A stretch of 64,000 bases of DNA from Massilia antarctica (GTDB lineage: Bacteria; Pseudomonadota; Gammaproteobacteria; Burkholderiales; Burkholderiaceae_D), in NCBI RefSeq assembly GCF_015689335.1, contig NZ_CP065053.1, positions 2,914,001 through 2,978,000 of the forward strand. The letters run 5' to 3'. Positions 1 through 8,653 of the stretch are shown one piece after another. Within the stretch, counting starts at the first letter, position 1; each line of letters begins with the position of its first letter. The position numbers were made by a program, and so were the translations under genes. The notes beneath the pieces were generated by a model. The model saw only the letters and a program-made list of their open reading frames with translations. It made no database searches and was not told the origin of the DNA.

Positions 1-1245
1 GGCCTCGGCGCGGCGCGGCGGCGTTACCGGATCGAGCGCGCCCGACAGCAGCAAGGCCGGCGCCAAAATCGGGCTGGGCGCGCGCCAGACGACGGCCGGC
101 ACCTTGAGCGACTTGCACAGCTCGACCAATTGCCCGGCCCGGCCACCGCCGAGGAAGGAATTGTGGGCGTCTTCGGCCAGCAATTGCGGCGTCATGCGCG
201 GATAATCCTCGGCGCAGATCACAGCCATGTGCAGCACCAGCGCGGTGCCGCCTTCGCCCGCCAGGTCGCTGGCGACGTTGCGGCGCGCCACAAAAGGAGC
301 CCAGCGTCCCAGGTGGGCGCTGTGGATCAGGAAGGGCAGGCGGCGCCCGTCCAGCGCCGAATACAGCACGTTGTGCACCGTGCTCAGGAAGCGCTCCTTG
401 GTCAGGTTCATGTGCAGGGGTTCGGCGGTGCGCGGATTGGCCAGGGTCAGCGCCACCGGGCCGGCGCTGACCCTGGCCAGCAAGCCGTCGAATTCGGCGC
501 GCAGCGCGGGGTAAGCCTGGTTGCAGTCGGCGTCGGCCGCGCACTGGCGGAACAGGGCTTCCAGCGCCGCCTGGCCGTCGCGCCCGCCGGCCGGAATGAT
601 CTGGTCGGGCGCGGCCACGCCGTCCAGCACCAGGCTGCGCACCGCATGCGGAAAGGCGCGCGCGTAGGCCTGGCCGAGGCGGGTGCCGTACGAGGCTCCC
701 CACACGTTGATGGTCTGGTAGCCGAGCGCCAGGCGCACCTGCTCGATGTCGCGCGCGGCGTGTTCGGTGGTGTAGGCCGACAGCGGCTGGCGCACCGCGG
801 CCAGGCAGGCGCGCACGGCGGCCATCTGCTCGTCGTCGTTGAGGTTCTCGGGCAGGGTGTCGTCTTCGCAGTCGAGCTTGCCGGAGAGGCCGGTGCCGCG
901 CTGGTCGATGAAGACGATGTCGCGGATGGCGCGGGTGCGCCGGAACATGGCGTTCAGCACCGGCAGCACGTCGCTGCCGGCCTGGCCGGGGCCGCCCGCC
1001 AGCACGAACAGGGGATCGGGGCGCGCCGATTCGCGGAAGGCCGGCGCCACGGTGATATGCAGGTTCAGGGTGGGGCCGGTAGGCTGGCGGTAATCGAGGG
1101 GCACGGCCAGGGTAATGCAGCGCAAGCCTTCTTCGGAACCTGGCAGGTGGCAGGTGCGGCCGCCCGGGGCGGCGGCGGGGCAGGACGGCGCCAGGGCCGC
1201 CAGCAAGGAGAGCAGTGAAGCGGCAAGGCGATATTTCAATTTCAC
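1..1245 (-). CDS. Secreted alpha/beta hydrolase, tripeptidyl-peptidase (TAP)-like, C-terminus outside window
   Basis: Translating the minus strand from a GTG at 1245 gives an open frame that runs off the window at position 1. The N-terminus (MKLKYRLAASLLSLLAALAP, then an Ala-rich cleavage region) is a signal peptide, so the enzyme is exported. It has an oxyanion-type LAGGPGQAG segment, FIDQRGTGLS, and the nucleophile elbow GASYGT with Ser at about residue 185, as in the proline-iminopeptidase/TAP hydrolases that remove short peptides from protein N-termini. The GTG is preceded by GGGAG. An in-frame ATG at 1275 would add ten residues ahead of the signal peptide and looks less likely. The acid and His of the triad would lie in or beyond the missing C-terminal part. 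Substrate unknown. Confidence 0.85.
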   Translation of the reverse strand, partial: MKLKYRLAASLLSLLAALAPSCPAAAPGGRTCHLPGSEEGLRCITLAVPLDYRQPTGPTLNLHITVAPAFRESARPDPLFVLAGGPGQAGSDVLPVLNAMFRRTRAIRDIVFIDQRGTGLSGKLDCEDDTLPENLNDDEQMAAVRACLAAVRQPLSAYTTEHAARDIEQVRLALGYQTINVWGASYGTRLGQAYARAFPHAVRSLVLDGVAAPDQIIPAGGRDGQAALEALFRQCAADADCNQAYPALRAEFDGLLARVSAGPVALTLANPRTAEPLHMNLTKERFLSTVHNVLYSALDGRRLPFLIHSAHLGRWAPFVARRNVASDLAGEGGTALVLHMAVICAEDYPRMTPQLLAEDAHNSFLGGGRAGQLVELCKSLKVPAVVWRAPSPILAPALLLSGALDPVTPPRRAEA

Positions 1246-1434
1246 GAGGTCTCCCGACGATGAGTGCTCAGGCATAGTAGATTGACACTGTTTCCGGGGT
1301 CAAGAAAGTTTTTTTCGGTTAATGAAATCCCGGCTGTGCTGAAGTCTAGAGCCGGGTTTGTCGCCGACGTTTGCGATTTGTCTAGAGATGGCGCCGATGT
1401 CATTTCGCCACCATCGGAAGGGTGCTCGACGGGC

Positions 1435-1464
1435 TTGACTCGGCCGTGGGGAATGCGCTATAGT
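1435..1464 (+). promoter_or_regulatory. Sigma-70-type promoter of rplM-rpsI
   Basis: TTGACT at 1435-1440 and TATAGT at 1459-1464 are separated by 18 bp, giving a roughly 100-nt 5' leader before the rplM ATG at 1574. The rest of 1246-1573 between the divergent hydrolase and rplM carries no gene. Two TCTAGA sites, at 1345 and 1381, are of unknown meaning. The leader could be where ribosomal autoregulation acts, but no recognised structure was identified. Confidence 0.7.
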
Positions 1465-1573
1465 AGCCGGCTTTCCGTTTGCTCAGGAAAAGACAATAAG
1501 GCAGAGTCCGTAGGCAGTTCGAGCGGAACCACCATTTGAGCGATTTAATAAGTTTTATATTTAGGAAGTCAAC

Positions 1574-2008
1574 ATGAAAACTTTTTCCGCTAAGGGACAT
1601 GAAGTCCAGCGCGATTGGTTCGTGGTTGACGCGACGGATCTGATCCTCGGACGTGTTGCCAGCGAAGTGGCACTCCGGTTGCGCGGCAAACACAAACCCG
1701 AATTCACTCCGCACGTCGACACGGGCGATTTCATCGTCGTGATCAACGCAGGTAAACTGCGCGTGACCGGTACCAAGGCAACCGAGAAGACGTACTACCG
1801 TCACTCGGGCTACCCAGGTGGTATCTATGAAACCAACTTCAAGAAAATGCAAGAGCGTTTTCCTGGTCGCGCGCTTGAAAAAGCGGTCAAGGGCATGCTG
1901 CCTAAAGGCCCGCTTGGCTACGCCATGATCAAGAAGCTCAAAGTGTACGCGGAAGGTTCCCACCCGCACGCTGCCCAGCAACCTACAGCACTCGTGCTGT
2001 TCAAGTAA
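1574..2008 (+). CDS. rplM: 50S ribosomal protein L13
   Basis: 144 residues, the usual L13 size, with family hallmarks: [21 protein letters not shown] near the N-terminus, [17 protein letters not shown], and the conserved central stretch [12 protein letters not shown] followed by MLPKGPLG. L13 is an early-assembling large-subunit protein that binds 23S rRNA. The start is supported by AGGAAG nine bases upstream. rpsI follows after nine bases, the near-universal rplM-rpsI operon. Codon use is moderate and less GC3-extreme than neighbouring genes, as usual for highly expressed ribosomal genes. Confidence 0.99.
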   Translation: MKTFSAKGHEVQRDWFVVDATDLILGRVASEVALRLRGKHKPEFTPHVDTGDFIVVINAGKLRVTGTKATEKTYYRHSGYPGGIYETNFKKMQERFPGRALEKAVKGMLPKGPLGYAMIKKLKVYAEGSHPHAAQQPTALVLFK

Positions 2009-2017
2009 GGAGCTGAC

Positions 2018-2410
2018 ATGATCGGTAACTACAATTACGGCACCGGCCGTCGCAAGAGTGCAGTCGCTCGCGTCTTCATCAAAGTTGGCACTGGCCAGAT
2101 CATCGTTAACGGCAAACCAGCCGCTGACTACTTCTCGCGCGAAACGGGCCTGATGGTCATCCGTCAACCGCTGGAACTGACCGGCAATGTCGAGCGTTTC
2201 GACATCAAGGTCAACGTTCACGGTGGTGGCGAGTCCGGCCAGGCTGGCGCGGTTCGTCACGGCATCACCCGTGCACTGATCGACTACGACGCATCGTTGA
2301 AGGGCGACCTGGCACGTGCCGGTTTCGTTACCCGCGATGCACGTGAAGTCGAGCGTAAAAAAGTTGGTCTGCGCAAAGCACGTCGCGCAAAGCAATTCTC
2401 GAAGCGTTAA
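2018..2410 (+). CDS. rpsI: 30S ribosomal protein S9
   Basis: 130 residues with S9 signatures: [13 protein letters not shown] at the N-terminus, [22 protein letters not shown] in the middle and the Arg/Lys tail ending [11 protein letters not shown], which reaches the tRNA anticodon stem in the P site. It is translated from its own AAGGAG site (1997-2002 area) directly downstream of rplM and ends just before a rho-independent terminator, so rplM-rpsI is a two-gene transcription unit. Confidence 0.99.
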   Translation: MIGNYNYGTGRRKSAVARVFIKVGTGQIIVNGKPAADYFSRETGLMVIRQPLELTGNVERFDIKVNVHGGGESGQAGAVRHGITRALIDYDASLKGDLARAGFVTRDAREVERKKVGLRKARRAKQFSKR

Positions 2411-2445
2411 TTTGCTTCTGCCGCGCACTCCGGTGCGCAGCCCTC

Positions 2446-2482
2446 AAAAAAGCCGCCGACTGCAAAGTCAGGCGGCTTTTTT
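2446..2482 (+). terminator. Rho-independent terminator of rplM-rpsI
   Basis: GCCGCC-GAC stem at 2452-2460, loop TGCAAA, and the complementary GTC-A-GGCGGC at 2467-2476, followed by six T's. A preceding run of A's makes it potentially bidirectional. Confidence 0.92.
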
Positions 2483-2500
2483 GTTTTGGTTTCCTTCACC

Positions 2501-2683
2501 GGGGTCTGACCTCTGATTAGCAATTAATTGCTGCGCGGCGCGGAAAATCGGGACGTCTCATTGCTCCCCACAGAAAATCGCTCATATTTCATGAAATGGG
2601 TCTAACTTCGTGCTGGAAAGGCGGTGACCTACAAGCCGTCAATGGCTGTCGTTAAAAATGTTGCTAATCAGAGGTCAGACCCC
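2501..2683. mobile_element. MITE-like element, copy A (183 bp, perfect terminal inverted repeats)
   Basis: The element starts GGGGTCTGACCTCTGATTAG and ends with the exact reverse complement; the inverted repeats are 23 bp, identical at both ends (2501-2523 and 2661-2683). The interior (183 bp in total) has no ORF. The same interior recurs in copy B with a few substitutions. No transposase is encoded, so it would be non-autonomous if mobile. It lies in the rpsI-argC intergenic region. Calling it a MITE is inference from structure; a REPIN-type element mobilised by a RAYT transposase is the main alternative. Confidence 0.7.
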
Positions 2684-2771
2684 TGTGTTGAGAGGTCAGA
2701 CCCCTGTGTTGGGGGCGGGGTCTGACCTCTGATTAGCAATCAATTGCTGTGACCTCTGATTAGCATTCACC

Positions 2772-2954
2772 GGGGTCTGACCTCTGATTAGCAATTAATT
2801 GCTGCGCGGCGCGAAAAATCGGGACGTCTCATTGCTCCCCACAGAAAATCGCTCATATTTCATGAAATGGGTCTAACTTCGTGCTGGAAAGGCAGTGACC
2901 TACAAGCCGTCAATGGCTATCGTTAAAAATGTTGCGAATCAGAGGTCAGACCCC
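2772..2954. mobile_element. MITE-like element, copy B (183 bp)
   Basis: Same length and orientation as the copy starting at 2501, offset by 271 bp. The right-hand inverted repeat has one mismatch (TTGCGAATC versus TTGCTAATC). Interior differences from copy A are few (for example AAAAATCG for GGAAAATCG, GGCAGTG for GGCGGTG, GGCTATC for GGCTGTC). The 88-bp spacer between copies (2684-2771) contains further partial end sequences, GAGGTCAGACCCC and GGGGTCTGACC, as if further insertions or recombination had occurred. Confidence 0.68.
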
Positions 2955-3065
2955 TGTGTTGTTTCATGAAATGGGTCTAACTTCGTGCTGGAAAGGCAGT
3001 GACCTACAAGCCGTCAATGGCTATCGTTAAAAATGTTGCGAATCAGAGGTCAGACCCCTGTGTTG
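2858..3065. repeat. Exact 104-bp tandem duplication of the right half of copy B
   Basis: Positions 2858-2961 and 2962-3065 are identical over 104 bp, beginning TTTCATGAAATGGG and ending CAGACCCCTGTGTTG. Zero differences imply a very recent duplication or ongoing slippage/recombination. Copy number is likely to vary between strains. Confidence 0.9.
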
Positions 3066-3111
3066 GGGTCAGACCTCGGTTAGGAAAATTTCTTAATGGA
3101 GGTCTGACCCC
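3065..3111. mobile_element. Short 47-bp inverted-repeat element of the same family
   Basis: GGGGTCAGACCTC at 3065-3077 and its exact reverse complement at 3099-3111 flank a 21-bp AT-rich centre. The ends match those of the larger elements (GGGGTCWGACCTC), so this looks like a minimal member or deletion derivative. The following CGGTTAGGAAA also recurs next to the copy near 56.4 kb. Confidence 0.6.
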
Positions 3112-3215
3112 GGTTAGGAAAGTTTTACGTTTCCTTCACTGCGCAGCGTTTTGCTTGCGCTGTTAGAATCACCATCTTTCGGGCAAGGCCCACCATTTAC
3201 TTTCAAGGATTACAT

Positions 3216-4253
3216 ATGATCAAAGTTGGCATCGTCGGCGGTACGGGTTACACGGGCGTGGAATTGCTGCGACTGCTGTCGGTCCACCCTGATGTGGAGC
3301 TGACCGCGATTACCTCGCGTAAGGAAGATGGCTTGCCCGTCGCCGATATGTTTCCTTCGCTGCGCGGCAAGGTGAACCTGGCGTTTTCCGCCCCCGACAA
3401 GGTGGACCTGAGCAAGTGCGATGTGGTCTTCTTCGCGACCCCGCACGGCGTGGCCATGGCCCAGGCCCCAGCGCTGCTGGCCGCCGGCGTGAAGGTCATC
3501 GACCTGGCCGCCGATTTCCGCCTGAAAGACCAGGCGACCTTCGAGCAGTGGTACAAAATTCCGCACACCTGCCCCGATCTGCTGGACGAGGCCGTCTACG
3601 GCTTGCCGGAACTGAACCGCGAGGCCATCAAGAAGGCGCGCCTGATCGCCAATCCGGGGTGCTATCCGACCACGATGCAGCTGGGCTTCGTGCCGCTGCT
3701 GAAAGCGAATCTGGTCGATGCCAGCGCCCTGATCGCGGACGCCAAGTCGGGCGTGTCCGGCGCCGGCCGCAAGGCTGAAATCGGTACCCTGTTCTCGGAG
3801 TCGAGCGATAATTTCAAGGCTTACGGCGTGTCCGGCCACCGCCACACCCCGGAAACCGTGGCCCAGCTGCAGCGTTTCACCGGCCTGCCCGTGCGCCTGA
3901 TCTTCACGCCGCATCTGGTGCCGATGATCCGTGGCATGCATTCGACCTTGTACGCGCGCCTGACCACCGAGATCAGCAACGAGGCGCTGCAGGAATTGTT
4001 CGAAACCACCTACAAGGACGCGCCCTTCGTCGATGTGATGCCGTTCGGCTCGCATCCGGAAACCCGTTCCACGCGCGGCTCGAACATGCTGCGCCTGGCG
4101 CTGCATCGTCCGGACAACGGCAACACCCTGGTCATCCTGGTGGTCCAGGATAATCTGGTCAAGGGCGCGTCCGGCCAGGCGATCCAGTGCATGAACCTGA
4201 TGTTCGGCCTGGACGAAACCCTGGGCTTGCAACAGGTGGCGCTGCTCCCGTAA
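3216..4253 (+). CDS. argC: N-acetyl-gamma-glutamyl-phosphate reductase
   Basis: 345 residues, normal for ArgC type 1. It catalyses the NADPH-dependent reduction of N-acetylglutamyl phosphate to the semialdehyde in arginine biosynthesis. Visible signatures: the dinucleotide-binding loop [15 protein letters not shown] at the N-terminus, [10 protein letters not shown], the active-site ANPGCYPTT with catalytic Cys149, and [10 protein letters not shown]. The ATG has AAGGAT upstream. A TTAGAAT at 3163-3169 resembles a -10 box, without a convincing -35. Its regulatory region abuts the repeat cluster at 2501-3111. Confidence 0.98.
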   Translation: MIKVGIVGGTGYTGVELLRLLSVHPDVELTAITSRKEDGLPVADMFPSLRGKVNLAFSAPDKVDLSKCDVVFFATPHGVAMAQAPALLAAGVKVIDLAADFRLKDQATFEQWYKIPHTCPDLLDEAVYGLPELNREAIKKARLIANPGCYPTTMQLGFVPLLKANLVDASALIADAKSGVSGAGRKAEIGTLFSESSDNFKAYGVSGHRHTPETVAQLQRFTGLPVRLIFTPHLVPMIRGMHSTLYARLTTEISNEALQELFETTYKDAPFVDVMPFGSHPETRSTRGSNMLRLALHRPDNGNTLVILVVQDNLVKGASGQAIQCMNLMFGLDETLGLQQVALLP

Positions 4254-4429
4254 GGCGCTACACAGGGATGGGAGGGGGCCATGGCCGGCCCTTTCCCCGC
4301 CGCCGCGCCGCGTGCCCGCTCCCGCCACCGGCCCGGGACAGTATCTGCATTCATTAAATTTTAATTAATCTTTCTATTTCATTATCAATGCCTTTATGAT
4401 GGTGTATTTATCATCCAAGAAGGATAGTT

Positions 4430-5554
4430 ATGAAATTCGGACGAACCCTGGTATCGACCCTGCTCGCTGGCATGTTTGCCATCCCCGCCTTCGCCGCGCC
4501 TTCATATTCGGTGACCATGGTCAACACCGGCAACTGGGATAGCTGGAGCCTGATCGACAATGCCGGCACCCTGTATGGCTCGTCCAAGGGCTTTTCGGCG
4601 TCGTATGCGAACGGCCACGTCAATGTGATGCACGTGAGCGAGAGCCCGGCACCCACCGGCGGCGTGCGGGCCATCAGCAATGCCGGCCGTATCGCCAGCT
4701 ATGAATACTGGACCACGGCACAGGATTACCCGAGCGCCGATGGCTACCTGACCTTCAACGGCAGCTCCACCCGTCTCGGCGCGCTCGGCTCCGGTGGCAC
4801 CAGCCTGGACACCTTCGCCAACGGCGTCAACAACGCCGGCACGGTGGTGGGCGAATCGCGCACGGATATCCGGATTCCTGGCGGCCCGGAGGGCTATCCC
4901 CGCTTCGCGACTCATGCATTTACTTACTCCAACGGCAAGATGCGCGATCTGGGCACCCTGGGCGGTACCGCAAGCAGCGCCGCGGCCATCAATGGCGCCG
5001 GCACCATCGTGGGCACCGCCCAAAACGCCAATTGGCAGGATCGCGCCTTCATTTATCAGAACGGCCGCATGACCGACCTCGGCGGGTTCAGTGGCGGCAG
5101 CAGCCTGGCGAACGACATCAATGATGCCGGTCTGATCATCGGCCAGTCCGCGCGCGACAGCAGCGGCTATGTGAAGTCGGCCTTTGTGTACGCGAATGGC
5201 GCGCTGACCGATCTGGGCTGGGGGACGCAACGCGATTCGAACGCCGTCGATATCAATGAGCTGGGCCAGATCATCGGCTACGGCGCCGATGCAAACGGCC
5301 AGAACCGCGGCTTCATCTATCAACATGGCCAGTTGCTGCAGCTCGACACGGCCGTCGATCCGAGCGCCAACTGGGTCATCAAGACCACTTACAGCATCAA
5401 CGATCATGGCCTGATCCTGGCCGATGCATGCAAGCTGGGCGTGTGCGGCACAGTCGTGCTGAGCCCAGTTCCGGAACCGGAAACCTATGCGATGATGCTG
5501 GCCGGTCTCGGTTTGCTCGGGTTTTGCGCACGCCGCCGCGCACGTTCCGCGTAA
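4430..5554 (+). CDS. PEP-CTERM protein with HAF repeats (paralogue 1)
   Basis: 374 residues. A signal peptide (MKFGRTLVSTLLAGMFAIPAFA) is followed by successive HAF-type repeats of the form AF-x-Y-x-NG-x-DLG...AINxAGxIVG (about residues 160-300) and a C-terminal sorting signal: VPEPETYAMM, a hydrophobic helix and CARRR. PEP-CTERM signals are cleaved by the exosortase system and linked to surface or exopolysaccharide export; no exosortase gene is in this window. The ATG follows AAGGATAGTT. The upstream 60 bp is AT-rich and shares TTTATGATGG with the upstream region of the next gene, suggesting common regulation. Molecular function is unknown. Confidence 0.9.
   Translation: MKFGRTLVSTLLAGMFAIPAFAAPSYSVTMVNTGNWDSWSLIDNAGTLYGSSKGFSASYANGHVNVMHVSESPAPTGGVRAISNAGRIASYEYWTTAQDYPSADGYLTFNGSSTRLGALGSGGTSLDTFANGVNNAGTVVGESRTDIRIPGGPEGYPRFATHAFTYSNGKMRDLGTLGGTASSAAAINGAGTIVGTAQNANWQDRAFIYQNGRMTDLGGFSGGSSLANDINDAGLIIGQSARDSSGYVKSAFVYANGALTDLGWGTQRDSNAVDINELGQIIGYGADANGQNRGFIYQHGQLLQLDTAVDPSANWVIKTTYSINDHGLILADACKLGVCGTVVLSPVPEPETYAMMLAGLGLLGFCARRRARSA
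5468..5540 (+). repeat. 73-bp sequence identical to 6793-6865
   Basis: The DNA encoding the PEP-CTERM signal of paralogue 1 (5468-5540) is identical base for base to 6793-6865 in paralogue 2, although the two genes have diverged elsewhere, including at synonymous sites. This indicates local gene conversion or recombination restricted to the sorting-signal module. Confidence 0.92.
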
Positions 5555-5745
5555 GCTGCACAGCCTGCGGCAGATCGCCCGGCTGGCGTGAAGCGCCACG
5601 ACATGGGCAGGGAGGCGTTTTGCCGGCTGCATTGTCCCTGCTCGTACCAGTTGCGGCATCAAAACATTAAATATTAGTTAATATTTACTTTTAGTTATTG
5701 GCTCGTTTATGATGGATAGTATTCATCCATCACAGAAAGCCGTTC

Positions 5746-6879
5746 ATGACATTTGGCCGCTCCCTGCTGTCCGCCCTGTTGTTGGGCATCTTCGCCACCC
5801 CCGCGTTCGCGGCAACCCCGTCCTACTCGGTCAAGGTAGTCAATACCGGAGGCGAATACGATTACTGGCGCCTGATCGACAATGCCGGCACCTTGTACGG
5901 CCAGACCATGGGCCATGCCGCCTATCATTCTGGCGGGGTAACGCATGTGTTGGACCTGTCCAGCACCAGCCCCTCTCCCGATGGCAGCGTCACCGCGATC
6001 AGTCATGCCGGCCACATGGCGACGTCCGAGTATTGGGCGCCGTACATGCCGCGCTCGCCTATCGATGCCTATCTGACCTTGAATGGGGCGACCACGCATC
6101 TTGAGCCGCTCAGTACTGCCGGCGGGCTGCCGGTGACCTGGGCCAACGGCGTCAACAACGACGGCACGGTGGTGGGCTATTCGCAGACCGATGTGCGCGC
6201 GCCGGGCGGCGATCCGTACGATCCGCGTTACGCGACGCACGCCTTTGCCTACAGCGGCGGCATCACAAAGGATCTGGGTAGCCTGGGCGGGATGTACAGC
6301 AGCGCCGCCGCGATCAACAACGCCGGGACCATCGTCGGCTATTCCGCCGATGCGTCCGAACGCAACCGTGCTTTCATCTACCAGAACGGGCGCATGACCG
6401 ACCTCGGCGCGTTTGAAGGCGGCACCAGCGTGGCAAAAGATATCAACGATGCAGGCCTCATCATCGGCCAGTCCGCGCACGGCAGCGACAGGCAGCTGCT
6501 GTCGGCCTTCGTGTATTCCAACGGCGTCATGACCGACCTGGGCTGGTCGCCGCAATACACGTCCAGTGCCAGCGACATCAACAACCTGGGCGAGGTGATC
6601 GGTTATGGCGCCGATGCCTACGGCCAGCAACATGGCTTCATTTACCAGAACGGCCAGCTGGTGCAGCTCGACACGGCCGTCGATCCGCTCGCCGGCTGGA
6701 ACATCAAGACCACCTACAGCATCAACGACCAGGGCCAGATCCTGGCCAACGCCTGCAAGCTCGGGGTGTGCGGCACGGTGCTGCTCAGTCCGGTTCCGGA
6801 ACCGGAAACCTATGCGATGATGCTGGCCGGTCTCGGTTTGCTCGGGTTTTGCGCACGCCGCCGCGGCCGCGCCGCCTGA
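5746..6879 (+). CDS. PEP-CTERM protein with HAF repeats (paralogue 2)
   Basis: 377 residues, a tandem paralogue of the preceding gene with the same architecture: signal peptide ending AFAATPSYS, HAF repeats such as AFIYQNGRMTDLG and INDAGLIIGQSA, a C-terminal Cys pair in ACKLGVCGTV, then VPEPETYAMM, a hydrophobic helix and Arg-rich tail. The ATG at 5746 follows CAGAAAGCCGTTC, a weak ribosome-binding site. Upstream is an AT-rich dyad, AATATTAGTTAATATT (about 5670-5686). Probably a surface or matrix-associated protein; substrate or partner unknown. Confidence 0.9.
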   Translation: MTFGRSLLSALLLGIFATPAFAATPSYSVKVVNTGGEYDYWRLIDNAGTLYGQTMGHAAYHSGGVTHVLDLSSTSPSPDGSVTAISHAGHMATSEYWAPYMPRSPIDAYLTLNGATTHLEPLSTAGGLPVTWANGVNNDGTVVGYSQTDVRAPGGDPYDPRYATHAFAYSGGITKDLGSLGGMYSSAAAINNAGTIVGYSADASERNRAFIYQNGRMTDLGAFEGGTSVAKDINDAGLIIGQSAHGSDRQLLSAFVYSNGVMTDLGWSPQYTSSASDINNLGEVIGYGADAYGQQHGFIYQNGQLVQLDTAVDPLAGWNIKTTYSINDQGQILANACKLGVCGTVLLSPVPEPETYAMMLAGLGLLGFCARRRGRAA

Positions 6880-7064
6880 GGCAGGCAAGGATCAAAGGAA
6901 TGGCTTGAATTCGGGCCAGATGGCCGCATTGTAGGTACAGTGGAGCAGCACAGCCCCGGCCCGCGCCGGGGTGTCTCATTTGACGGTCGCCGGCAGTGGT
7001 CTGTGAGCGTGACTCGTCCCAACAGTCTATAATGACTCATATCCGTTCCCAGTAGGAGTTCCAA

Positions 7065-7427
7065 ATGAATGCAGTTGCTGAAATGCCAGAAGTGATGCCG
7101 GCACCCATCGTGTTTACCGATAGCGCCGCGCAAAAGGTTGCACAGCTGATCGAGGAAGAGGGCAATCCCGACCTGAAATTGCGCGTGTTCGTGCAGGGCG
7201 GCGGCTGTTCCGGTTTCCAGTACGGCTTCACCTTCGATGAAATCGTCAACGAAGACGATACCACCATGGTCAAGAACGGCGTGCAACTGCTGATCGATTC
7301 GATGAGCTACCAGTATCTGGTCGGCGCCGAAATCGACTACAAGGACGATCTCGAAGGCGCCCAGTTCGTCATCAAGAATCCAACCGCTACCTCGACCTGC
7401 GGTTGCGGTTCGTCGTTCTCGGTATAA
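7065..7427 (+). CDS. erpA: Iron-sulfur cluster insertion protein ErpA
   Basis: 120-residue A-type Fe-S carrier. The three conserved cysteines are visible: one in [13 protein letters not shown] and two in the C-terminal [11 protein letters not shown]. ErpA receives clusters from the Isc scaffold and hands them to apo-proteins such as IspG/IspH. A TATAAT at 7028-7033 and TAGGAG before the ATG give a short 5' UTR. It faces the convergent anmK; a GGCCGC/GCGGCC hairpin (7442-7459) lies between the two genes. Confidence 0.97.
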   Translation: MNAVAEMPEVMPAPIVFTDSAAQKVAQLIEEEGNPDLKLRVFVQGGGCSGFQYGFTFDEIVNEDDTTMVKNGVQLLIDSMSYQYLVGAEIDYKDDLEGAQFVIKNPTATSTCGCGSSFSV

Positions 7428-7466
7428 GCCAGTCGAGCCCGGGCCGCGCCAGGGCGGCCTGCCGGC

Positions 7467-8567
7467 TTACGCAGGATAGAGGGCGCCCAGAATCCTGGGT
7501 CCCTTCGCCCCCGTCACAAGGGGCAAATTGCCCGTTTCGCGTCTTGTGAAGCGGTAGCCCAGCCACGCGAACGCCAGCGCTTCGACGTGATTCGGGGCTA
7601 CGCCCAGGGCGTCGCTTGTTTCCACCCTTGTCTTGCCACCCAGCGCTTGCGCCAGTTCGCGCAGCAAGCTGCCGTTGTACGCCCCGCCGCCGCACACATA
7701 CACCGCCTCGGCCTCGCGCACCTCGTGGTCAATGGCGCGCGCGATGGTCACGGCGGTCAGCGCGGCCAAGGTTGCCTGCACGTCCTGGGCCGGCAGGGCG
7801 GGACCTTGCGCCAGCCGCTGTGCCAGCCAGTCGGCGTGGAACAGGTCGCGTCCCGTGCTTTTCGGCGCGGCCAGGCGGAAATAGGGTTCGTCGAGCAAGA
7901 TGCCGAGCAGTGCAGGGTCGCTGCGCCCGCTCGCCGCCCAGGCGCCGTCCGTATCGTAGGCCTTGCCCTGATGCAGGCCGATCCAGTGATCCATCAGCAC
8001 ATTGCCGGGGCCGGTGTCGAAGCCGCTCACTCTGCCGTCGGCGTGCAGCACGCTGATGTTGGCGATGCCGCCGATATTGACCACCACCCGCGTCTGGCCG
8101 GCCAGGCCGAAGCAAGCCTGGTGGAAGGCCGGCACCAGCGGGGCGCCCTGGCCGCCGGCGGCCACGTCGCGCGCGCGGAAGTCGGCAATGACGTCGATGC
8201 CGGTCAGTTCGGCCAGCAGGGCAGGGTGGTTGAGCTGGCGCGTGTAGCCCAGTTCGGGCCGGTGGCGTATCGTCTGTCCATGCGCGGCCAGCGCTTGCAC
8301 CGGGCCGGGCGCGGCCGGCAGCAGGGCTGCCACGCACTCGGCGTAGCAGCCGGTCAGATGGGCGGCGGCCAGCGCTTCGCGCGCGATTTCATTGTCGCCG
8401 CTGCTTTGCAGGGCCATTAGCTCGGCGCGCAGCGCGGCGGGGAAGGGGACGAAGGCCGCTTGCAGGGTGCGGATGGCGCCGCCGGCAAAGTCGGCCAGCA
8501 CGCCGTCGACCCCATCCATGCTGGTGCCGGACATCATGCCGATATACAAGGTCGAGTTTGTGCTCAT
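7467..8567 (-). CDS. anmK: Anhydro-N-acetylmuramic acid kinase
   Basis: 366 residues, typical for AnmK, which phosphorylates and opens 1,6-anhydro-MurNAc to MurNAc-6-phosphate in cell-wall recycling. Signatures: [13 protein letters not shown] (ATP-binding loop) at the N-terminus, [33 protein letters not shown] and VCGGGAYN. It lies downstream of an M23 peptidase gene on the same strand but behind that gene's terminator, so it probably has its own promoter or depends on readthrough. Both neighbours act on peptidoglycan. Confidence 0.97.
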   Translation of the reverse strand: MSTNSTLYIGMMSGTSMDGVDGVLADFAGGAIRTLQAAFVPFPAALRAELMALQSSGDNEIAREALAAAHLTGCYAECVAALLPAAPGPVQALAAHGQTIRHRPELGYTRQLNHPALLAELTGIDVIADFRARDVAAGGQGAPLVPAFHQACFGLAGQTRVVVNIGGIANISVLHADGRVSGFDTGPGNVLMDHWIGLHQGKAYDTDGAWAASGRSDPALLGILLDEPYFRLAAPKSTGRDLFHADWLAQRLAQGPALPAQDVQATLAALTAVTIARAIDHEVREAEAVYVCGGGAYNGSLLRELAQALGGKTRVETSDALGVAPNHVEALAFAWLGYRFTRRETGNLPLVTGAKGPRILGALYPA

Positions 8568-8594
8568 GTAAGTTCCAATCCGGACAGCAGGGCG

Positions 8595-8633
8595 AAAAAA
8601 AAGCAGGAACCGGGTCGATGATCCGGTTCCTGC
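8595..8633 (-). terminator. Rho-independent terminator after the M23 peptidase gene
   Basis: On the minus strand GCAGGAACCGG, loop ATCATCGA, CCCGGTTCCTGC, then eight T's: a near-perfect 11-12 bp stem with a T-tract. It separates the M23 gene from anmK. Confidence 0.92.
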
Positions 8634-8653
8634 CTGTCTTGGTGCGGCGGAGC

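Noticed and set aside
130..1218. 362-residue plus-strand frame at the window start
   Set aside because: Minus-strand translation gives a signal peptide and GASYGT hydrolase motif, so the plus-strand frame is a shadow.
2501..3111. CRISPR-like repeat cluster
   Set aside because: Repeat spacing is irregular, units are inverted as well as direct, there are no unique spacers and no cas genes.
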